A DNA stretch of 64,000 bases from Polytrichum commune (Eukaryota; Streptophyta; Polytrichopsida; Polytrichales; Polytrichaceae). Shown in pieces: positions 12,961-26,921 of this stretch. The translations under genes and the position numbers were made by a program. The notes beneath the pieces are model-generated. The model was given only the letters and a program-made list of their open reading frames with translations, was not told where the DNA came from and ran no database searches. The first letter of the stretch is position 1, and every line of letters begins with the position of its first letter. The stretch is from assembly GCA_950295325.1 (NCBI GenBank), contig OX485806.1, positions 21,454,001 to 21,518,000 of the forward strand. Direction: 5' to 3'.

Positions 12961-14439
12961 TTGAAGCCATAATGTTTTAGGTTCATATCTTGAGAACATA
13001 TGTAGTTGGCAACCTTCACATGAAGTAGACACCTAGCTTATTAGTTTCCTCTTCTTTGAGAATGTGGTACATAATCTGCTAGGAGTGAGAGCTAGATTTC
13101 TCTTTTCTTTATCTTTTAAAGGAATATGTTTGAGTACAATTGTAAGTTAATGTTCAAAAAACTTTATGCGTATGTGGTATCTATGATCATCATTGCTTTC
13201 ACATGTGATTGTAAATTTAAAAGAAAAGAATTAGCACATTATGATCATTATCAGTTGAAGCTTAAAACTATAAAGTATTGTAATATAATTTCATCTTTTA
13301 TGGGTTTTAACCTCAAAATTAACAAATGACATGGTTTCCTTCAAACCACAAGCTCGGGGGGGTAGTCATTGGTTGGAGTAGCAATATACATGCAAACAAA
13401 TGATAGGGTATTTTAAAAACATGGGGGCTAAAAATTATAAATGGACTTAAGAGTAATATAGGGTATCAAAAATGGCACTGGACATCTTTAAAGTACTATA
13501 GGGTATGGAATAATAGGTAATTTGGAATTATAAGTAATGCAAGCCATTTTTCTATTAACCCAAAGTAGAAATTTACATAATGATAGCATGTGAAAAAAAG
13601 AAGAGAATTGAAAGTAATACCCCCCTATAAAATAGTGGTTGTTCGCACCTATATCCTTAACTTTTTAACACACTGCCCCCCCTAAGACCACAAGCATGTT
13701 TACAACTTTTGACTCCATAAATATCATTATTATATCATTCATACACCTTCTTTCTTCTTTTTTCTTTTACCTCTTTCTCCTCTCTTTTTTCTTTTTGATT
13801 GGAAGAAACATCTTTAGACTATAAAGTTCAATAAAGACATTCATCTAGACCCATCCCACTTGCCAAATCAAGACCGTGGTTCTCTATTAAGGGTTAAAAT
13901 CTTAATTTGTCAATTTACCCCCTAATTTCCTAGAGACATACATGTACACCAAGTGCATGAAACATGGTATAACGTGTAGACTTCATACAACTACTATTGA
14001 TAGTTTTGTGTAGCACAACAAGCCTAGTAGTTATTATATCATATGTTGCTAAGATTTGATTGGGCCATTGTCTTCATAGTCTATGATAATGTGTACTTAC
14101 TCCTCATAATCACTCGTCTTTCATATTATGATAGTCATTGTGTCTTAGTATAATGTTTTACACATATAATCAATGTGATTGTATCAACAAATAGGTTTGA
14201 TTATGAAGGACACCTAGAAGAAAAACTTGTCCATTACAACCATGCGTTGCGATTTGGCCATTGCGACTCATGACAAGAAGATGCATAAAAAAATTTATTT
14301 TGGTTATCAACCGTAGGTTTTTGGCTGCAATTTTTGGACGATGGGTAACCATAACTCTCCAGTTGCCAACCAAAATGATTTCTTTATGCATTTTCTTGCC
14401 ATGAGTTGTAATTGTCAAGTTGCCTAATCAAGATCGAAA

Positions 14440-14800
14440 ATCGCCTAATCAAGTTAGCAGTTGTGAATCACACATATTGTTTCTCAAGTTCCAAAATTGG
14501 AGATGAGGTATAGATCTTACAAGAAATCAAAACAAAGATTCTTAATCTCTACGTAAATATATATATATAGAGGATCTTTCTAATTGTAATAACTGTTGAA
14601 CCTAGAATGATTAGTACAGTGTAGTCCAAACTCATCGTAACACATCTCTTTTTAGTGACCATTCTTATAGAAATGCTTTGCCATATGCTACTCCAATAAA
14701 GGGTGTACAACAAAGAAGAGTGACCACATAACGCCCACATACCCGAGTGCTCATGTCCGTATCTAGTGTTTATCCACCTGAGAAATTGTGAGTCAAGCAC
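14440..14800 (-). repeat. dispersed non-coding repeat, family B, inverted copy
   Basis: On the minus strand it runs through 'TATGTGGGCGTTATGTGG', then 'ATTCTAGGTTCAACAG', then 'GATTTCTTGTAAGATC', then 'CAACTGCTAACTTGATTAG'. That is the family B landmark order in inverted orientation. Confidence 0.5.
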
Positions 14801-17800
14801 ATAACTTAGACCCCAGAAGTCACGTATTTGTGGACACAAACTTCAATGCCAACTTATAGCCCTCCAAGTATGACTAGTTGAGGGCTTCACCACTGTTGAT
14901 TTGTCCTCCCCCAATCCTGGTGGATATTTGCTACAAAAGCACACATACGGTGCTGAGTTTCAACCACCTTCCAATAGTATAAAATACTTCTGAGTTTGAA
15001 ACTTTGGGTGTTGATAACTCTTTAGTGTCAAGCTGATGCATTTAAATTCTCTCGGGACTTTCCGCTTGTTTTGTGGTGCTTGTCTACATTGACACGCAAG
15101 AAATTTGCTGATGAAACTTTATAACTGCATACACTACAAGGATATGAGTCCTAGGCAATTGACTTATATCACCGGGAGTTTATTTTATGTAACTGAAAAA
15201 TTTGTAAATCTAGCAGTGGTCGATTTGCATTGTTTTTTCATGGGCGAGGGACGATTGCGTAGGACTCGTATGCTAGTAGTGATGCTGACTAAGTAAAGCA
15301 TGGTACAACTTACAAGTAGACCATCCTTTTGCAACTTCTCGAAGTTCCTGAAAAACATATTTGCACTCGGAGATCGGTTGCAATTGGTATCTTTTTGACA
15401 ACTAGGCATGGATTAGCATAGATGCAAATTATAGATCGGCTCAAAGCCACCAGTAGATTGTTGCCAAATCAAACTTGAAGAAATTATTACATTGACTAAT
15501 TTTTAGGTCCTACAAGCGTAAGAATTTATGGTTTCACATTCACCTAATAGTTAAAGGTTGGGAGGAGTTGAAATCACAACTTATAAGCTATGACATCTTT
15601 GGTGTACACTACATGGATTATATGGTCTTACCACTTGTTATCTTATTAGCCGGTCTTATCATCTAAGTTGTAATAGTAAATTTCCAATTCATATTCATAA
15701 ATCTCAAAACCATGTAGTGGAAGAGACAAGTGGTAAGACCTGTATTTCTCGTGGTTTAAAATACAACACCGTCCATGACCAGCATATATAATAATTCTTT
15801 CTATCATTCCCTGGAAGCCATTATTTTGCTCCACATCATTCTCTCAGAAAAAAGTTAAAAATGGGCTTTGCAACAAGTTCATACAAATAATCATATAATC
15901 AGTGGGGACCATGTCTAAGATGGTAGTAGGTGGCTCATGACATGCAATGTGGAGTGAAGAATATGTTCTCGAGAATGTGGCACACATGTGATAAAATCCG
16001 GTGAGATTTTCTATACTGATTGTGGAATTTCATGTGAAGCTAGCAGGATGCAAAATTCAAAGTGTATACTGTATCCAGTACATGGTGTCACAGTAGTTCA
16101 TAGCTGTCTTGGAAGTTTGTGCATAGTATAAGCTAAGTCCAGTTGTATGAATGGTATTGAACAAATCAGAAATGGTATGATTGCCTTTAGGTATGCAGGT
16201 GTTAAGTGGCCCATTTTTCATGATTTTCATCTTCTATTATCACATTTGCGTTTAAAATCTTGTGTTGCAGGAGCAAATCTATGATAAAACACTACAAAAA
16301 ACCAGATTGGCAATTGGAATTCTCTCGATTTAGTTATGGTTATCGAAAGTGCATTTTCTTTTAATCCTTCAATTGAATACATGGGTCCTCCCAATGGTGT
16401 TCACTATTGAGTGTGGAACAGTCAATAAAATTTGATGACGCAGTCCAATCTCTTTTGATCAAGTGTCTTTATGGTGTTTGTTCTTTGATATGCAGCTAAC
16501 CGCACTCCAACCAAATATAGGTGTCCGACTAAGAGATGCAATCAAATATCACCCGCGTACCTTAAACCACAATTAGCACAAACATTGGCATCAGGAGCCC
16601 AGGAAAATGACAAGGACACTGAACTTTGAAACAATTTAATTTGCAAAAGTATCTGTGGGGTGATTTAGTGGATAAAATACAGCACTTTTGTAAGAAATCT
16701 GTAGAGATCATCTGAGAAGCACATACAGTATGCCAGTGGTCCTTTTGAAGGGAAACAAGTGATACATTGTTGTTAGAACCGGGGCTTTTGACATGTCAAC
16801 TGTACAAAAATCTCTATCCATATGGAATTTGGAATTCACTGGTGGAAGCAAGTCTGACCCCAGATCGAAATCAGCAATTTATTACTGGAAATACATGCGT
16901 TGGTGATGAGATTTAGAACAGACCAGAATCTTCCTAGACATACTGCCTCATTTCAATGGTGAGCCAACCACTACTGGAATCCAGTGGATATAATGTCATT
17001 CGTTTGTCAACTTTGTGACATTTTAAGCCTCCACAGAGAGAAAGTGTCATATTTGTGACACTATTGTGCTCAATAAGTTGACATGAACGCAGTCCAAATG
17101 CATTAGTGAACAGTTACAATGGCTTGCAGAGGGAATTTTGGAGAGGAATCTCTCTCAAAGTTATGATACATACAATGCCAGGCTTGTGCAACTTCTGACA
17201 GAGGCTAACCTAAGTTTCTCCAGTTGCTGAGACCTTCTTTCTAAATTAATACATTACCATCTGTTTGCAAGTGGGTATGTACCTGGTGTGTGACTAAATT
17301 GATCCGACTCCAGCCTCCCATACATTGCTAATCCGAGTCAAATTTTACAATAAGTATGTCCGGGATGATTTTCCTGCAAGTGCAACACCATTTGTATCAA
17401 GTTAGTCTAACCTTTCTTGAAGAGAATTGAGCACTTTTTAATTACATTTGAACGAGTCCAACTTTCAAAGGTTTCCATAGATGTATGCGAGTTGTCAGTA
17501 TTCTTTGCTGACCCAAAAAAACCAAAGCCAAATTCTTCGATCAAAGCCACTGAGAGGAATGCATTGAATCCTGATTTGTGTCTGACTCGGATTAGGTTTG
17601 CTCTTTCAAATGTGGACACTTTTAGAACATCTTAGAAGCAATCTTGCTAAAGCAGAGATCATGACCATCCACACCATACAGGTATTTATCCTCATTACTA
17701 AGAAAATTCATAAAACTTCTTAGAACTTTGATCAATTGTGTTCCACAGAAGAGTTGGATTGCGTACCTGGCGATTCGACATCACAGGCCTCTGCAAAGGA

Positions 17801-17987
17801 TGGCGACCAAGTGATTGCTCTATTTTGTCAGTGCAAAATTCCTCCGATCCGGCGCCAAATTTACGAACCTCTTCTCATCAACACCAAAGTCTAGCCATGG
17901 ATCGAGCAGCTGGAAGCACTTAAACAGATATATGATGATACATTGCAATACTCTAAGCACAGTGTACTCCTGATCCTTCCGCTCTGT

Positions 17988-18605
17988 CTATGCCGGTCGT
18001 CGTGTATTATGTCGACTAAACTTCGAAAGAAGTCTGCCAAATGCTTCCCGGAGTCGACTTCTTCGCAGAGTTTCCCTTATCCTTGTAAATCCATATGACC
18101 TCCGGGGGCTAGGGTTTGTGGTCCAATTGTCCATTTCTCGTTGATAGGTCATGGGCCCAGACACACTTTCTCCATAGCACTGACCAGGCCGGTAGCTTGG
18201 CAGTTTCTGAAGGCCATGGCAGACTTGGTCGACTTGCTGATGATATTGACGATGGTATTGATGGTGATGATGATGATGATGATGATGGTCGAAGGATGTG
18301 CTCCTCGAGATCGGCACAGACTTGGATCGTTGCAGATGAATGGTGTCGACTGGTGGTACATCCTCTTCAATTGTCTCCAGTGTTAACTTCATCGGTGGCG
18401 CTCTGTACGAGTCCACCGAAGTTACTGTCTTCTCTGTTACGGACAGCTTTGTCAGACATGACGAGGGATACACTTTGTGATTTCCAGACTGAAAATTGGA
18501 TGCTCGCCCCATCCATACCTTGCACAGCTCTGCGTCCGCAAAGGTGGCCCTCTCTCTCCGTAAATCTGCCTCGTACAAGTTGTTGCATACCTTAGTCCTG
18601 CCCAT
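17988..18605 (-). CDS. hypothetical basic protein, 205 aa
   Basis: This is an uninterrupted 205-codon frame in a segment clearly richer in GC than its surroundings, ending TAG. The start is the first ATG of the frame. The predicted protein has no recognised family. Visible features are a short acidic stretch (LETIEED near residue 80), a Ser-rich patch (RSKSVPISRSTS) followed by nine consecutive His near residues 107-115, and a very basic Arg-rich C-terminus (repeated RR/LRR from about 168 on) that would suit nucleic-acid or membrane-surface binding. The His run comes from a TGATGA-type microsatellite. Degenerate copies of its N-terminal coding part lie directly upstream, so it could be the surviving member of a local tandem array, or a non-coding remnant. 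Homology and transcripts are untested. Confidence 0.4.
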   Translation of the reverse strand: MGRTKVCNNLYEADLRRERATFADAELCKVWMGRASNFQSGNHKVYPSSCLTKLSVTEKTVTSVDSYRAPPMKLTLETIEEDVPPVDTIHLQRSKSVPISRSTSFDHHHHHHHHHQYHRQYHQQVDQVCHGLQKLPSYRPGQCYGESVSGPMTYQREMDNWTTNPSPRRSYGFTRIRETLRRSRLREAFGRLLSKFSRHNTRRPA

Positions 18606-19210
18606 TGTATGAGATGGAACTAAACGTAAACCCTACCCTCGACAGCTGCAGAATGGTCAGCAGATTGCTGCCTGAATTCCAACATGTGTTGATCCGAAGC
18701 TAAATATGCAAGGCAACAAGGCATGCATGCATTAAGGAGGCCTGTGGTATAAGCCGGAACTAAAACGCTACCCTCGATAGCCAAATGGTCAGCGACATCA
18801 ATCACCAGCTTGCAGAAATGTACCAAAAAGTGTTGATTGCGAAGATAGAGTACCGCGAGGCAACAGCCGGAGCGATCATAAGTCTTCTCCGTGACACTGA
18901 AAATCTCTTCAAAAACAACCAATCCTGGTTGTGCCTCATATAAGAAAGTGTTGCACACCTTGATCTTGCTGCCCTTCGTGTAAGCCGCGACTAGTTAACT
19001 TTCGATGAAGCACATCAATATTAAGCAGCTTGCAGACATCGACCATGCCTTCATCCCGAATCCAGAATACCGCAGGGCAACAAAGCAAGCGATCATCGTC
19101 TACTCCGTCACACTCAGAGTCTCTTCAGAAATAACGAATCCTGCTTCTGCCTCGGGCAAATCATTGCACACCTTAATCTTTCCGGCCCATGTGCAATCAG
19201 CCTGAACTAA
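18606..19210 (-). repeat. degenerate tandem copies of the 5' part of the 205-aa frame
   Basis: Three spaced copies of the signal 'TTGCAYACCTTRRTC' (near 18583, 18951 and 19164 on plus) are each followed by a 'CCNT..GTATRAG/GTGYAA..' stretch and 'GRAACTAAAACGCTACCCTCGA'-like sequence. Translated on minus, the units share K-V-C-N-x-L-x-E-A and S-V-T-E-x-T with the 205-aa frame. Spacing is irregular (about 368 and 212 bp) because a smaller ~130-bp unit is duplicated within one. This looks like local duplication of a gene start followed by decay. Confidence 0.5.
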
Positions 19211-21150
19211 AACTCCACCCTGCTCGACAGCGCAACGATCACCACACCAGTCACCAGCTTGTAGAAATCTAGCATCTATTCATCCCGAATCCAGAATTAT
19301 ATCGCAATGTACCAGAGCAACCGGTCATAGTCTTCTCCACACTGAAAACCTGTCACAAAATCACCAATCCGGGTTCTGAGAACGTGCTTCCAAGCCCAAG
19401 CCTCACCCTACAATCCAAGCCCACGAGCATTTCTCCATAAATCATCCTCAACCAAGATTCCATAACGCAACTCTAACAACCCAGAAACCGCCAGTTGATG
19501 ATTCAAAGTAGAAACTTGTACTTCCAACATTGTCCCACCATGCTAAGACTTAGAATCTACTGCATCGGAATCCAGCGTGCAAACTAACATCAAAATCTCT
19601 TCACAAATTCTACACAAGTCTTGCGATGATCACCAGTATTACAGTGCTTCTGCAACCCCCAGCTCACCCCGGAGTGCATGTGAAGAGCTGAATGTAGGAC
19701 GAAGTCTGAGTCTGTGCTGAGACAGCATTGCAGAGCAGATAGGTGGAAATTCCCAGGAAGGCCTTGCTTTTCCACCCACAGCCATTCAGAAGTAGTCAGT
19801 CAATTCAGCAGTCAGTCAGTCACTGGCAGTGCAAGTCAACGATCTGCAAAGACAAGCAAGACAAGGGCCTTGTAATTCTCTCCTCCACGCACTTCTATCT
19901 AGATTAGATCCATGCTTCTCACACTTCGGCTGCATCTTTTGTTAAGTCGTGGTGGCACTACTGTTGGAGGTCATGGCCTCCCTTCCTTAGCATTATTGCA
20001 GTTATTGCTGCTGCTGCTTTATCAGCCTTGCACGGACCCCATCAGTCTTGTATGGAAACCTAAAATGGAATCTTCGGACATGTAGCATCCGTGTTCATTC
20101 TAGAACGAACAAAACTCTAGGGGCATTGGATTCGTAAATACATACTAATTAATGCCCGCTTTCGCACTTGACTTATTAGCCTAAAAGTTCGTCCTAAAAA
20201 CGCGGCCCTTGCCACCATCGACGCTTATCTAGTCCCGCACCTAGTTGGCCAAGGGCGTGGCATGGTTGAAAAGCGAAGGTTTTAAGCCTCAAGCACCGAC
20301 CTTCCTATCGGTACCTAGAGATGAGGCAAGAATGTAGGGCTTTTAAAATTGCCTCCTCCAGTCCTTGTGGCTAGTTGCTTTTAGTCTTAGCTATGAGGGC
20401 CACGAGGAGCTTCATTAACAAAAACTGATGGTAAGATAGATGATACAATGGCCACATTGGGGGGTCCAGCCAGGGTCCAACCAGGGTCCAACCAGGGTCC
20501 AACCGGCCGGTGCAAGCCCCCCGTGTGGTTGGGCTATGAATGGTAAGGCGTTTGGGGAGGGGACAAAAACTATCCAACATGTCATTGCTCAGTAGATAAA
20601 ACAATGAACATGTGTGAAAGTTACTTAACTAAACCTACTTGGAAAATCTCCAGAGCAAGTTCTTGTAGATGCACCGGGATAGGCGGGTGTCTCCACCATA
20701 ATCGAGGGAGCTTTACCCGATTTTTAAGAAAAACATTGGTTATTTGCCAAAGTCAAGTGGGCATGGGGCATTTAGTCTAAGTGAACTTATGGATCTTTAG
20801 AGAACTACAACATCAGTTGGGGCACTTTAAAGTTAGCACTTTATATGTACTTTAGAAGCTGAGGGTCCGTGACTATTGAAATCTAAAATCTTTTGGTTGG
20901 TAGAGATTGTTGAGACCATCTTAGTACTTCACTTTACACTTGAACTTGAGGGCCTGCGGGACCAAGGGGAGTTTCAATAAGTGAACAAACCTATTTGGAG
21001 TCATGGTACATGGCATGCAATGGATATTCTTTCATGATGGACCGGATATTGTGTCAACCCCCTCAAAGAGTTGGGTGTATCTCACAAAGCCTCACAATGC
21101 TTACTTATGATAATCTTGGATCATGGGTAGAAAGGTCCACATGAATACCC
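19211..21150. other. intergenic DNA, no gene seen
   Basis: GC content is moderate to about 20.3 kb and falls after that. There is a short direct repeat 'GGGTCCAACCA' around 20468-20500. No frame is long enough or patterned enough to support a gene. Confidence 0.5.
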
Positions 21151-21610
21151 GGAGGGTGCACCTTTCATTAAAAATCAAGAACCACATGCATTCACAACAT
21201 ACTCTTAAAAAATCCTTATACACAAGCTTTTTTTGTTTTGTTTTTTTGTAAAATCAAACAATACATGTACGATTTCAATGATAAAAATACAAATGAGAAT
21301 ATATATACGCAATAAAATTTATATTCATATGTAGTTATTAACATAAGTATGCAAATATATTTTTGAATAATGATGAACCCGTATCATATGTATAATATAA
21401 AATCCTAGCATTCATTAATAAGGTTATTGAAGACTTTTTCATTCCCTACATGTAATACATAAGCATCTAAGTTTATAATGTATGTCATAAAAGCTAATGC
21501 AATTATTGTCTCTAAACCTACCATCAAATGATCCATAAGCTCATAAGTCCACTTATTGTTGGTTCTTAAAAGCATGTAGTTTGGGTGCACACTAATATAC
21601 AACCCATAAT
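21151..21610 (-). mobile_element. 3' part of a Mutator-like/TIR element, family C, copy 1
   Basis: Read on minus, this has a frame ending with N-N-K-W-T-Y-E-L-M-D-H-L-M and E-T-I-I-A-L-A, then a stop, then ~250 bp of AT-rich tail ending AATGAAAGGTGCACCCTCC. The same frame-plus-tail arrangement occurs at 47290-47901 and 48828-49611. The latter has both TIRs and a target duplication, so this is a 5'-truncated copy. The protein family of the conserved C-terminal peptide is not recognised. Confidence 0.6.
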
Positions 21611-24469
21611 AGTCAACATCATAGGTCCATGTTGTAAGTTTACAATAAATCTATAGGAGTGAATATAGTCATATGCATTGAAAGAATTCTAACCTAGGGG
21701 AAGGAAGTGAGTATATCACATCCCATGCTCCTTTTTGACAGGTCCACCTTCATTTCATTTGAAGGGTTACTTTTTTTAGCCTTTCAATGTGATGGACAGT
21801 ATCAAAAAATACCTTTCAAACGATGGGTTTAGAAAACCTTAATCTTTCACATAAAATTGAAGATCAAATCATAATCTTTCAAAAATAATGTAGAGATGTT
21901 TGCACTTCTTACAATATTTAGTCCAAACTATGAACTCTCTCATTCCTCATGTTGCATCATAACTCAAATATTACCCTTTTGGCCGATCCCACTAGGCTTC
22001 GCCCTTGTTGGTTTCTTCAAAGCACCCATCTCATGCCAAAGTATTATTGTGACATGGGCATGATTCACAATTGCTACTTTAAGGATCATATAAAATACCT
22101 TTATACATACATATGCTTTATCTCTCATCATTGTGGTTTTTGTTGGTGGCAATTGGTGATTGTCCACATCTAATTTGATTGTAGGGTGTAGGTGCAAAAG
22201 TCATTAACCTTTTTAGCCAACCTCTTTAGGCGTCCCCTTGTTGGTTGCTTCCAAACACTCATATTACTTACACCAAACTATAAGTAACCTCACAAGTTGT
22301 CGATCTACAACATTGTTTAGCACTTGTTTATGTAACATAAATTATATTGACATTTGAGACTTGTTATTGCTTCTGGGAACATGAGTGGATCTTAGATCAT
22401 GAAATTCTTGCAATTTTCAGTTAGCTCAAGTCTACTCGCAGACTCTTCAATAAAACCTCTTAATGATCACATTCACATGGAAAACTCAACACAAACTCAA
22501 ATCGGTGTACTAGAGTCTAACTATGTAACCTTAAGTATGAACTTATAGCAAATCTACGTAACTGGACAACAACTATAGTTTACCAGAATCAATATTATAT
22601 GGAAACTTCTATGCAACATTTTCAAGCTGTGCACCAATATCATTCCCGGACTGTTACAGAAGTCACCAAATACATGGCACATCCCAAACAAAAATTTGTA
22701 CATGTTGGTAGGCATAAATTGTATCATATTATCACTGTACTGCATATGAAAGCAAAAATCCCAGAAAATAATATATAATTTAATGGTACCAATTTAATAG
22801 CATTTCAAAATTAAATATGATGTACATAGTGTTACTTAGTAGTTCTTAAGTCAACTTAGTTCCCCAAGATCCCTTCATAGTTGTTTAATTTATTCCTAGA
22901 ATAATTGTCGATTCTCAATCGTAGATTTGGGTGTATTCCAAATCCATTGAATACATGAGGGGCCCTTATAAAACCCCTAGAAACACAAAAATATGTTCAT
23001 GAGCGCCCACGGAAGAGATCATTAATTCTCAAGTGTCTGGAAGTCCAAAATACCACATGAGGTACTTGACATTTATTTTGGGTACACGTTAATCATGATT
23101 TTGGGCAGTAATTAGTCATATTGTATGAAGATAAGTTTAGATATGACAAGTTATGTAGGATTTGTCTCAATTTGAAATCCATTTTATTTGAATGTGTTGG
23201 TACATGTGGAAAAAAGAATCACCCCACCAATGAATTTTGGCACTATGTGGAATCGATACAGAAATGTACAATACCGTGTTGTTGGTAGTAGAAAAGAAAA
23301 GAAAAACCAGCATCGGGCAATCTGGTGTGAATTTGAGCATGTTGGCCCTACCCTGATCAGGAATGCCTTTGGTGTAGGGTGGAGTTTAGTGCCTACCTTG
23401 CCATGGGTGGGCTCTTGTTTGTAAAAAAAATACTCTTGGCAACATAATAAGTTCTTTACAAAGCTTCTATATACATTCCAAGTCCCATGCCATTGCAGTC
23501 AAAACTTCTAGTGGGAATGAACACAAATATAGTGGAACGTGACAAGAAATTTCTTCATGCATCTTGAATTATGACCTTAACGGCATTTAGTGATCCTTGT
23601 ACTACACTAAATATTGTATATAGTGTCTTATAGTATTTCAAATCACTCTGATGACTTTTTTGAGTGGCACTTCTTATGAACAAGTTTACAAGTACTGTCA
23701 TCCCAATTTAAGTCTTTTAGTTCATCCAAATGCCAATAATTACTGAAATAAAGTTTGATATGTTATGCATACTAACAATTATGTAATGAAACATTGTCAT
23801 GGGTGATTGAAATTTGGATGAGAATTTACTGAAAAAATGACAGTATCTGCAGCATTGTTTATCTATAATGCCCGAGATTTTTTTTTAACGAGGAATGGTA
23901 GATAATGTTAGGTTTGCATTTTTCGTGTTGGTGACACTACATGGCCGGCTTACAATTAGTATTGAGCAAGACAACTAGAATTGGTGTTGCTAAATACAAT
24001 GTTCAGTGTAGTGGTTGGGATGAATGTATCATGTACATATTGGAGTTAATAATCCTAGGCCCCCTAGATTGCACATATCTCTTAGCAGGGGCTAGGAATT
24101 CATGACACCCAAATTATGGGTGAGTTGAGAACCCCTTATATAGTTGACATAGATCTAGTTAACTAGCTCATTTGACCATGGAATTAGCATCACAAACCCT
24201 ACATCAATCTAGTGCCTTGATAAACTTGTTGGGATGAATAGGCCACGAACATGTAAGGGGCATGTTTTTTGTAACCACACCCTGTAACATTGGTGCCATG
24301 AATTCTAAAACTTCAACACGATTTTGTTCTCTTATGTATTGTTCAGGTCAACAATTGATTTAGCAAATTGTTGGAAATCCATCCATATACATAACACTCA
24401 AATTTTAAAATTTTATATTTGATTCTAAACGAAATGAAATGAAACTGATTTTAAAGTTCAAGAAGCCAT
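21611..24469. other. intergenic DNA, no gene seen
   Basis: AT-rich, with short unrelated open frames only. No transposon signature or conserved domain was found in this interval. Confidence 0.5.
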
Positions 24470-26460
24470 AAACGCTAATGGGAAAAAATTATATAAGGAT
24501 AGTTTCAAACCAACCAATTCTCTAGAGTGGCGGAGTGTGGTGGCCTCTGTGAGACAAAGGCTAATGTCTCCTTGGTGGTCCAATTGAAAGAAAAACTTGA
24601 TGCTTCATGGAACTACGTTCCCAAACAGTGATGGAAACTTATCTCTAATGGGGTTATGTAGGGGACACTCTAACATAAAATGTGCCTCATTTTCAAATGC
24701 ATCATAGGAGCAAAAGTGGCATAGTATAGTATCTCTAGAGATAGGGATAGTCATCCATTGTCCAATTTAAATGGCAAGTCTATGGTTCGAGGTGCGGTAG
24801 GCAACAATGGTCTTGCGTTCTGGTGGAGTCAATGGTTGCTTCAAGTACAATTCACATTCATATTTGAGAAAATCCTCAAGATGGAAGTTATCTAATTTCT
24901 TCCCAAAGAGATGGAAAGAGTTCCTCTCTTTAGCAAGAAAAACCTCCTTGATATCATCATATGTCATTTTTGATGTGGTTGGGTTGTCGTGGGTTTCCCA
25001 ATGAGATAAACCACATGATGCCTTTCACATGGTTGTCAATTTGTGCCAATTATTAAATCCTTGTTTGGCTAGGTGTCGGGATAGTGAGGTTGCTTTTTTT
25101 ACTAACCAAGAAGGGGAGGGGGTAGGTGGGTGAGCCGTTGTTGAAAGCCCATAGTAGGCTTGAGAGCATATAATTATATGGGAAGTTATTTGAATTCAGC
25201 CACTAAGATATGATAGGTAGTTGAAGAACACACTTTGACATGAGACGTCATATGCATCTTCATACCTTTCTCAAAGACTTTCCAATTAGAGTTTTTCAAC
25301 TCGCCTCTCCAAATTTCGGTGTCATACATGAAAGTAGGAAGCACTAAAGCGTTGAATAGATGGGATTTGAGTTCCCAACATGTGACTCCGGCTACCATTT
25401 CTTTCCTTAAAGTTCTCAGCAAGGCTTTCATACTTGCGATTCCTCACCTTTTACTAGATGGCTCAAGGTAACCATGTGAATAAAAATCATTCCCAATGTA
25501 TTTGTATTCATGGGTGATCTCAATATGGTCCTTGTTCAGGTAAAAATGCCTCTTGGTTTAACTTCCTTCTGCTATGGCCAAATATCATGAGTTTAGTCTA
25601 AGCTAGATTGACTTAAGGCTAGAAGAAGTGCAAAACTCATATAGCTTATGCAAAACTCTTTGTAGGCATGCTTATGATCTAGAGAGTAGAACAACATCAT
25701 CAACATATAGATGAATGGCAACCATTGTGTTAAATAAGCACAAAGACTACCCGTCAATCTCATCCAAAAATGTTTCAAGTCCATCAATGTACGAGCCAAA
25801 TAGTTTGTGGGAGAGGGGACATCCTTGTTTAACACCAATGTCGGACATTACTTCACCGTGTGTGTCACCGTTTATTCGATCTTTTGTGTAGACTGTGGTC
25901 TACATGCCTTTTACAACCTATTGTAAATGAGGTGGTACCCCTAATCGGTGGAGGCATTCCCAAAGCTTGGCACGGAGGACTATGTCAAAAGTTTATTTGA
26001 AATCAACAAAACAAAAGTAGAGACGTCAACCTGCAAATTTCTCTTGTTTGATTAAAGTACGTGATGTAAGGATGTGGCCCAAGCTATATTCACCTTCCCT
26101 GAAACTTGCTTGTCCTCTCGCTCTGACCCCTTTCATCAATGCTCATCAACTAAAACAAAAATTCCTAAAAAAGGGCCATAGAACTTGCCAAAGATTGTTC
26201 CTACCATTATGGTCATATAGTTTTCCAAGGAGTGTCTTTCACCAAATTTGAAGATCATTTAAATGATGTTGACAACCCATAAAGCTAGAAAACCCTCTTT
26301 AGCGACCAAATTAACTAGCTTTGCGATTGGTTCACATAAGTCATTTGCAACCCATTTTAAAAGCTCAAATTTTAACCCATGGATTTCCCCTAGCTTTGTG
26401 ATTTGCTAAGTCTTTCATATGGGCCCATATTCCTCCTTTTGTAAAAACATCAGGAAGCTA
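24470..26460 (-). pseudogene. decayed LINE (non-LTR retrotransposon), reverse transcriptase and C-terminus
   Basis: Reading minus from about 26.46 kb leftwards gives the ordered landmarks of a LINE pol. These are N-Y-R-T-I-M-V-G-like sequence, G-F-R-E-G, then C-F-V-D-F-K followed by T-F-D, then G-V-K-Q-G-C-P-L-S near 25811-25836, and the catalytic Y-V-D-D in V-A-I-H-L-Y-V-D-D-V-V-L-L-S near 25690-25730. A connection region follows (A-L-V-L-P-T-F-M-Y at about 25340), then a C-terminal zinc-knuckle-like C-H-F-C-S-Y-D...H-F-M-L-E-C-P near 24700. There are many stops and frameshifts and no endonuclease domain is seen, so it is dead and probably 5'-truncated. The C-terminal region recurs at 46600-46880 and 50190-50420. 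Confidence 0.88.
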
Positions 26461-26921
26461 CATGTTGTTGATGACTTCTCCTAGTCCTTGTTTGTTAGCA
26501 CATGCTCCCATGCAATTGACCATAACAATTGACCTAGTTTGACCAAGACCGTCAATATGTATACACCAAGTCAAAGCATAAATTGGTAGAAAACATATAT
26601 AGAAGATACCTATGCTTATGGTGCTCCTAGCTGGAACCATGTGACACGTGTTGATCAGATACCAAGGCCACGTGGCCTCCCATTCTTGAGCCTCAATCCT
26701 TTTGCCCAGTTTCTCTGCTCTTCTTCAAGTTTGAAGAAGCCTCCAGACACGTGGCAACTCTTAGATGCCAAATTGAGTGGCCCTACAAACAAGGAGATCC
26801 AACCGCTTACTTACAGATGACCTGGTTGGTTTTGAAAAATAACCAGTTCAAGTTCAAGACTTTGTGCAAATTGCAGATCATTCTAGAAGAATTTATAAGA
26901 TATACAATCGTCAATTAGATT
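26461..26921. other. intergenic DNA, no gene seen
   Basis: No motif or frame supports a gene between the LINE and the next MITE copy. Confidence 0.5.

Larger units (their letters stand above)
8753..17987. other. long intergenic region, no convincing gene
   Basis: This is about 9 kb of AT-rich DNA with only short open frames. Identifiable content is limited to decayed family B repeats, a T tract of about 25 bases near 11634-11659 and a short TA tract near 14560. I found no transposase, reverse transcriptase or conserved protein motif. Frames at 17407-17635 on either strand are short and unrecognised. Confidence 0.55.

Noticed and set aside
18116-18595. 159-codon plus-strand frame with an Asp-rich run
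   Set aside because: It is the antisense of the 205-codon frame, and the Asp run is the complement of the His microsatellite.
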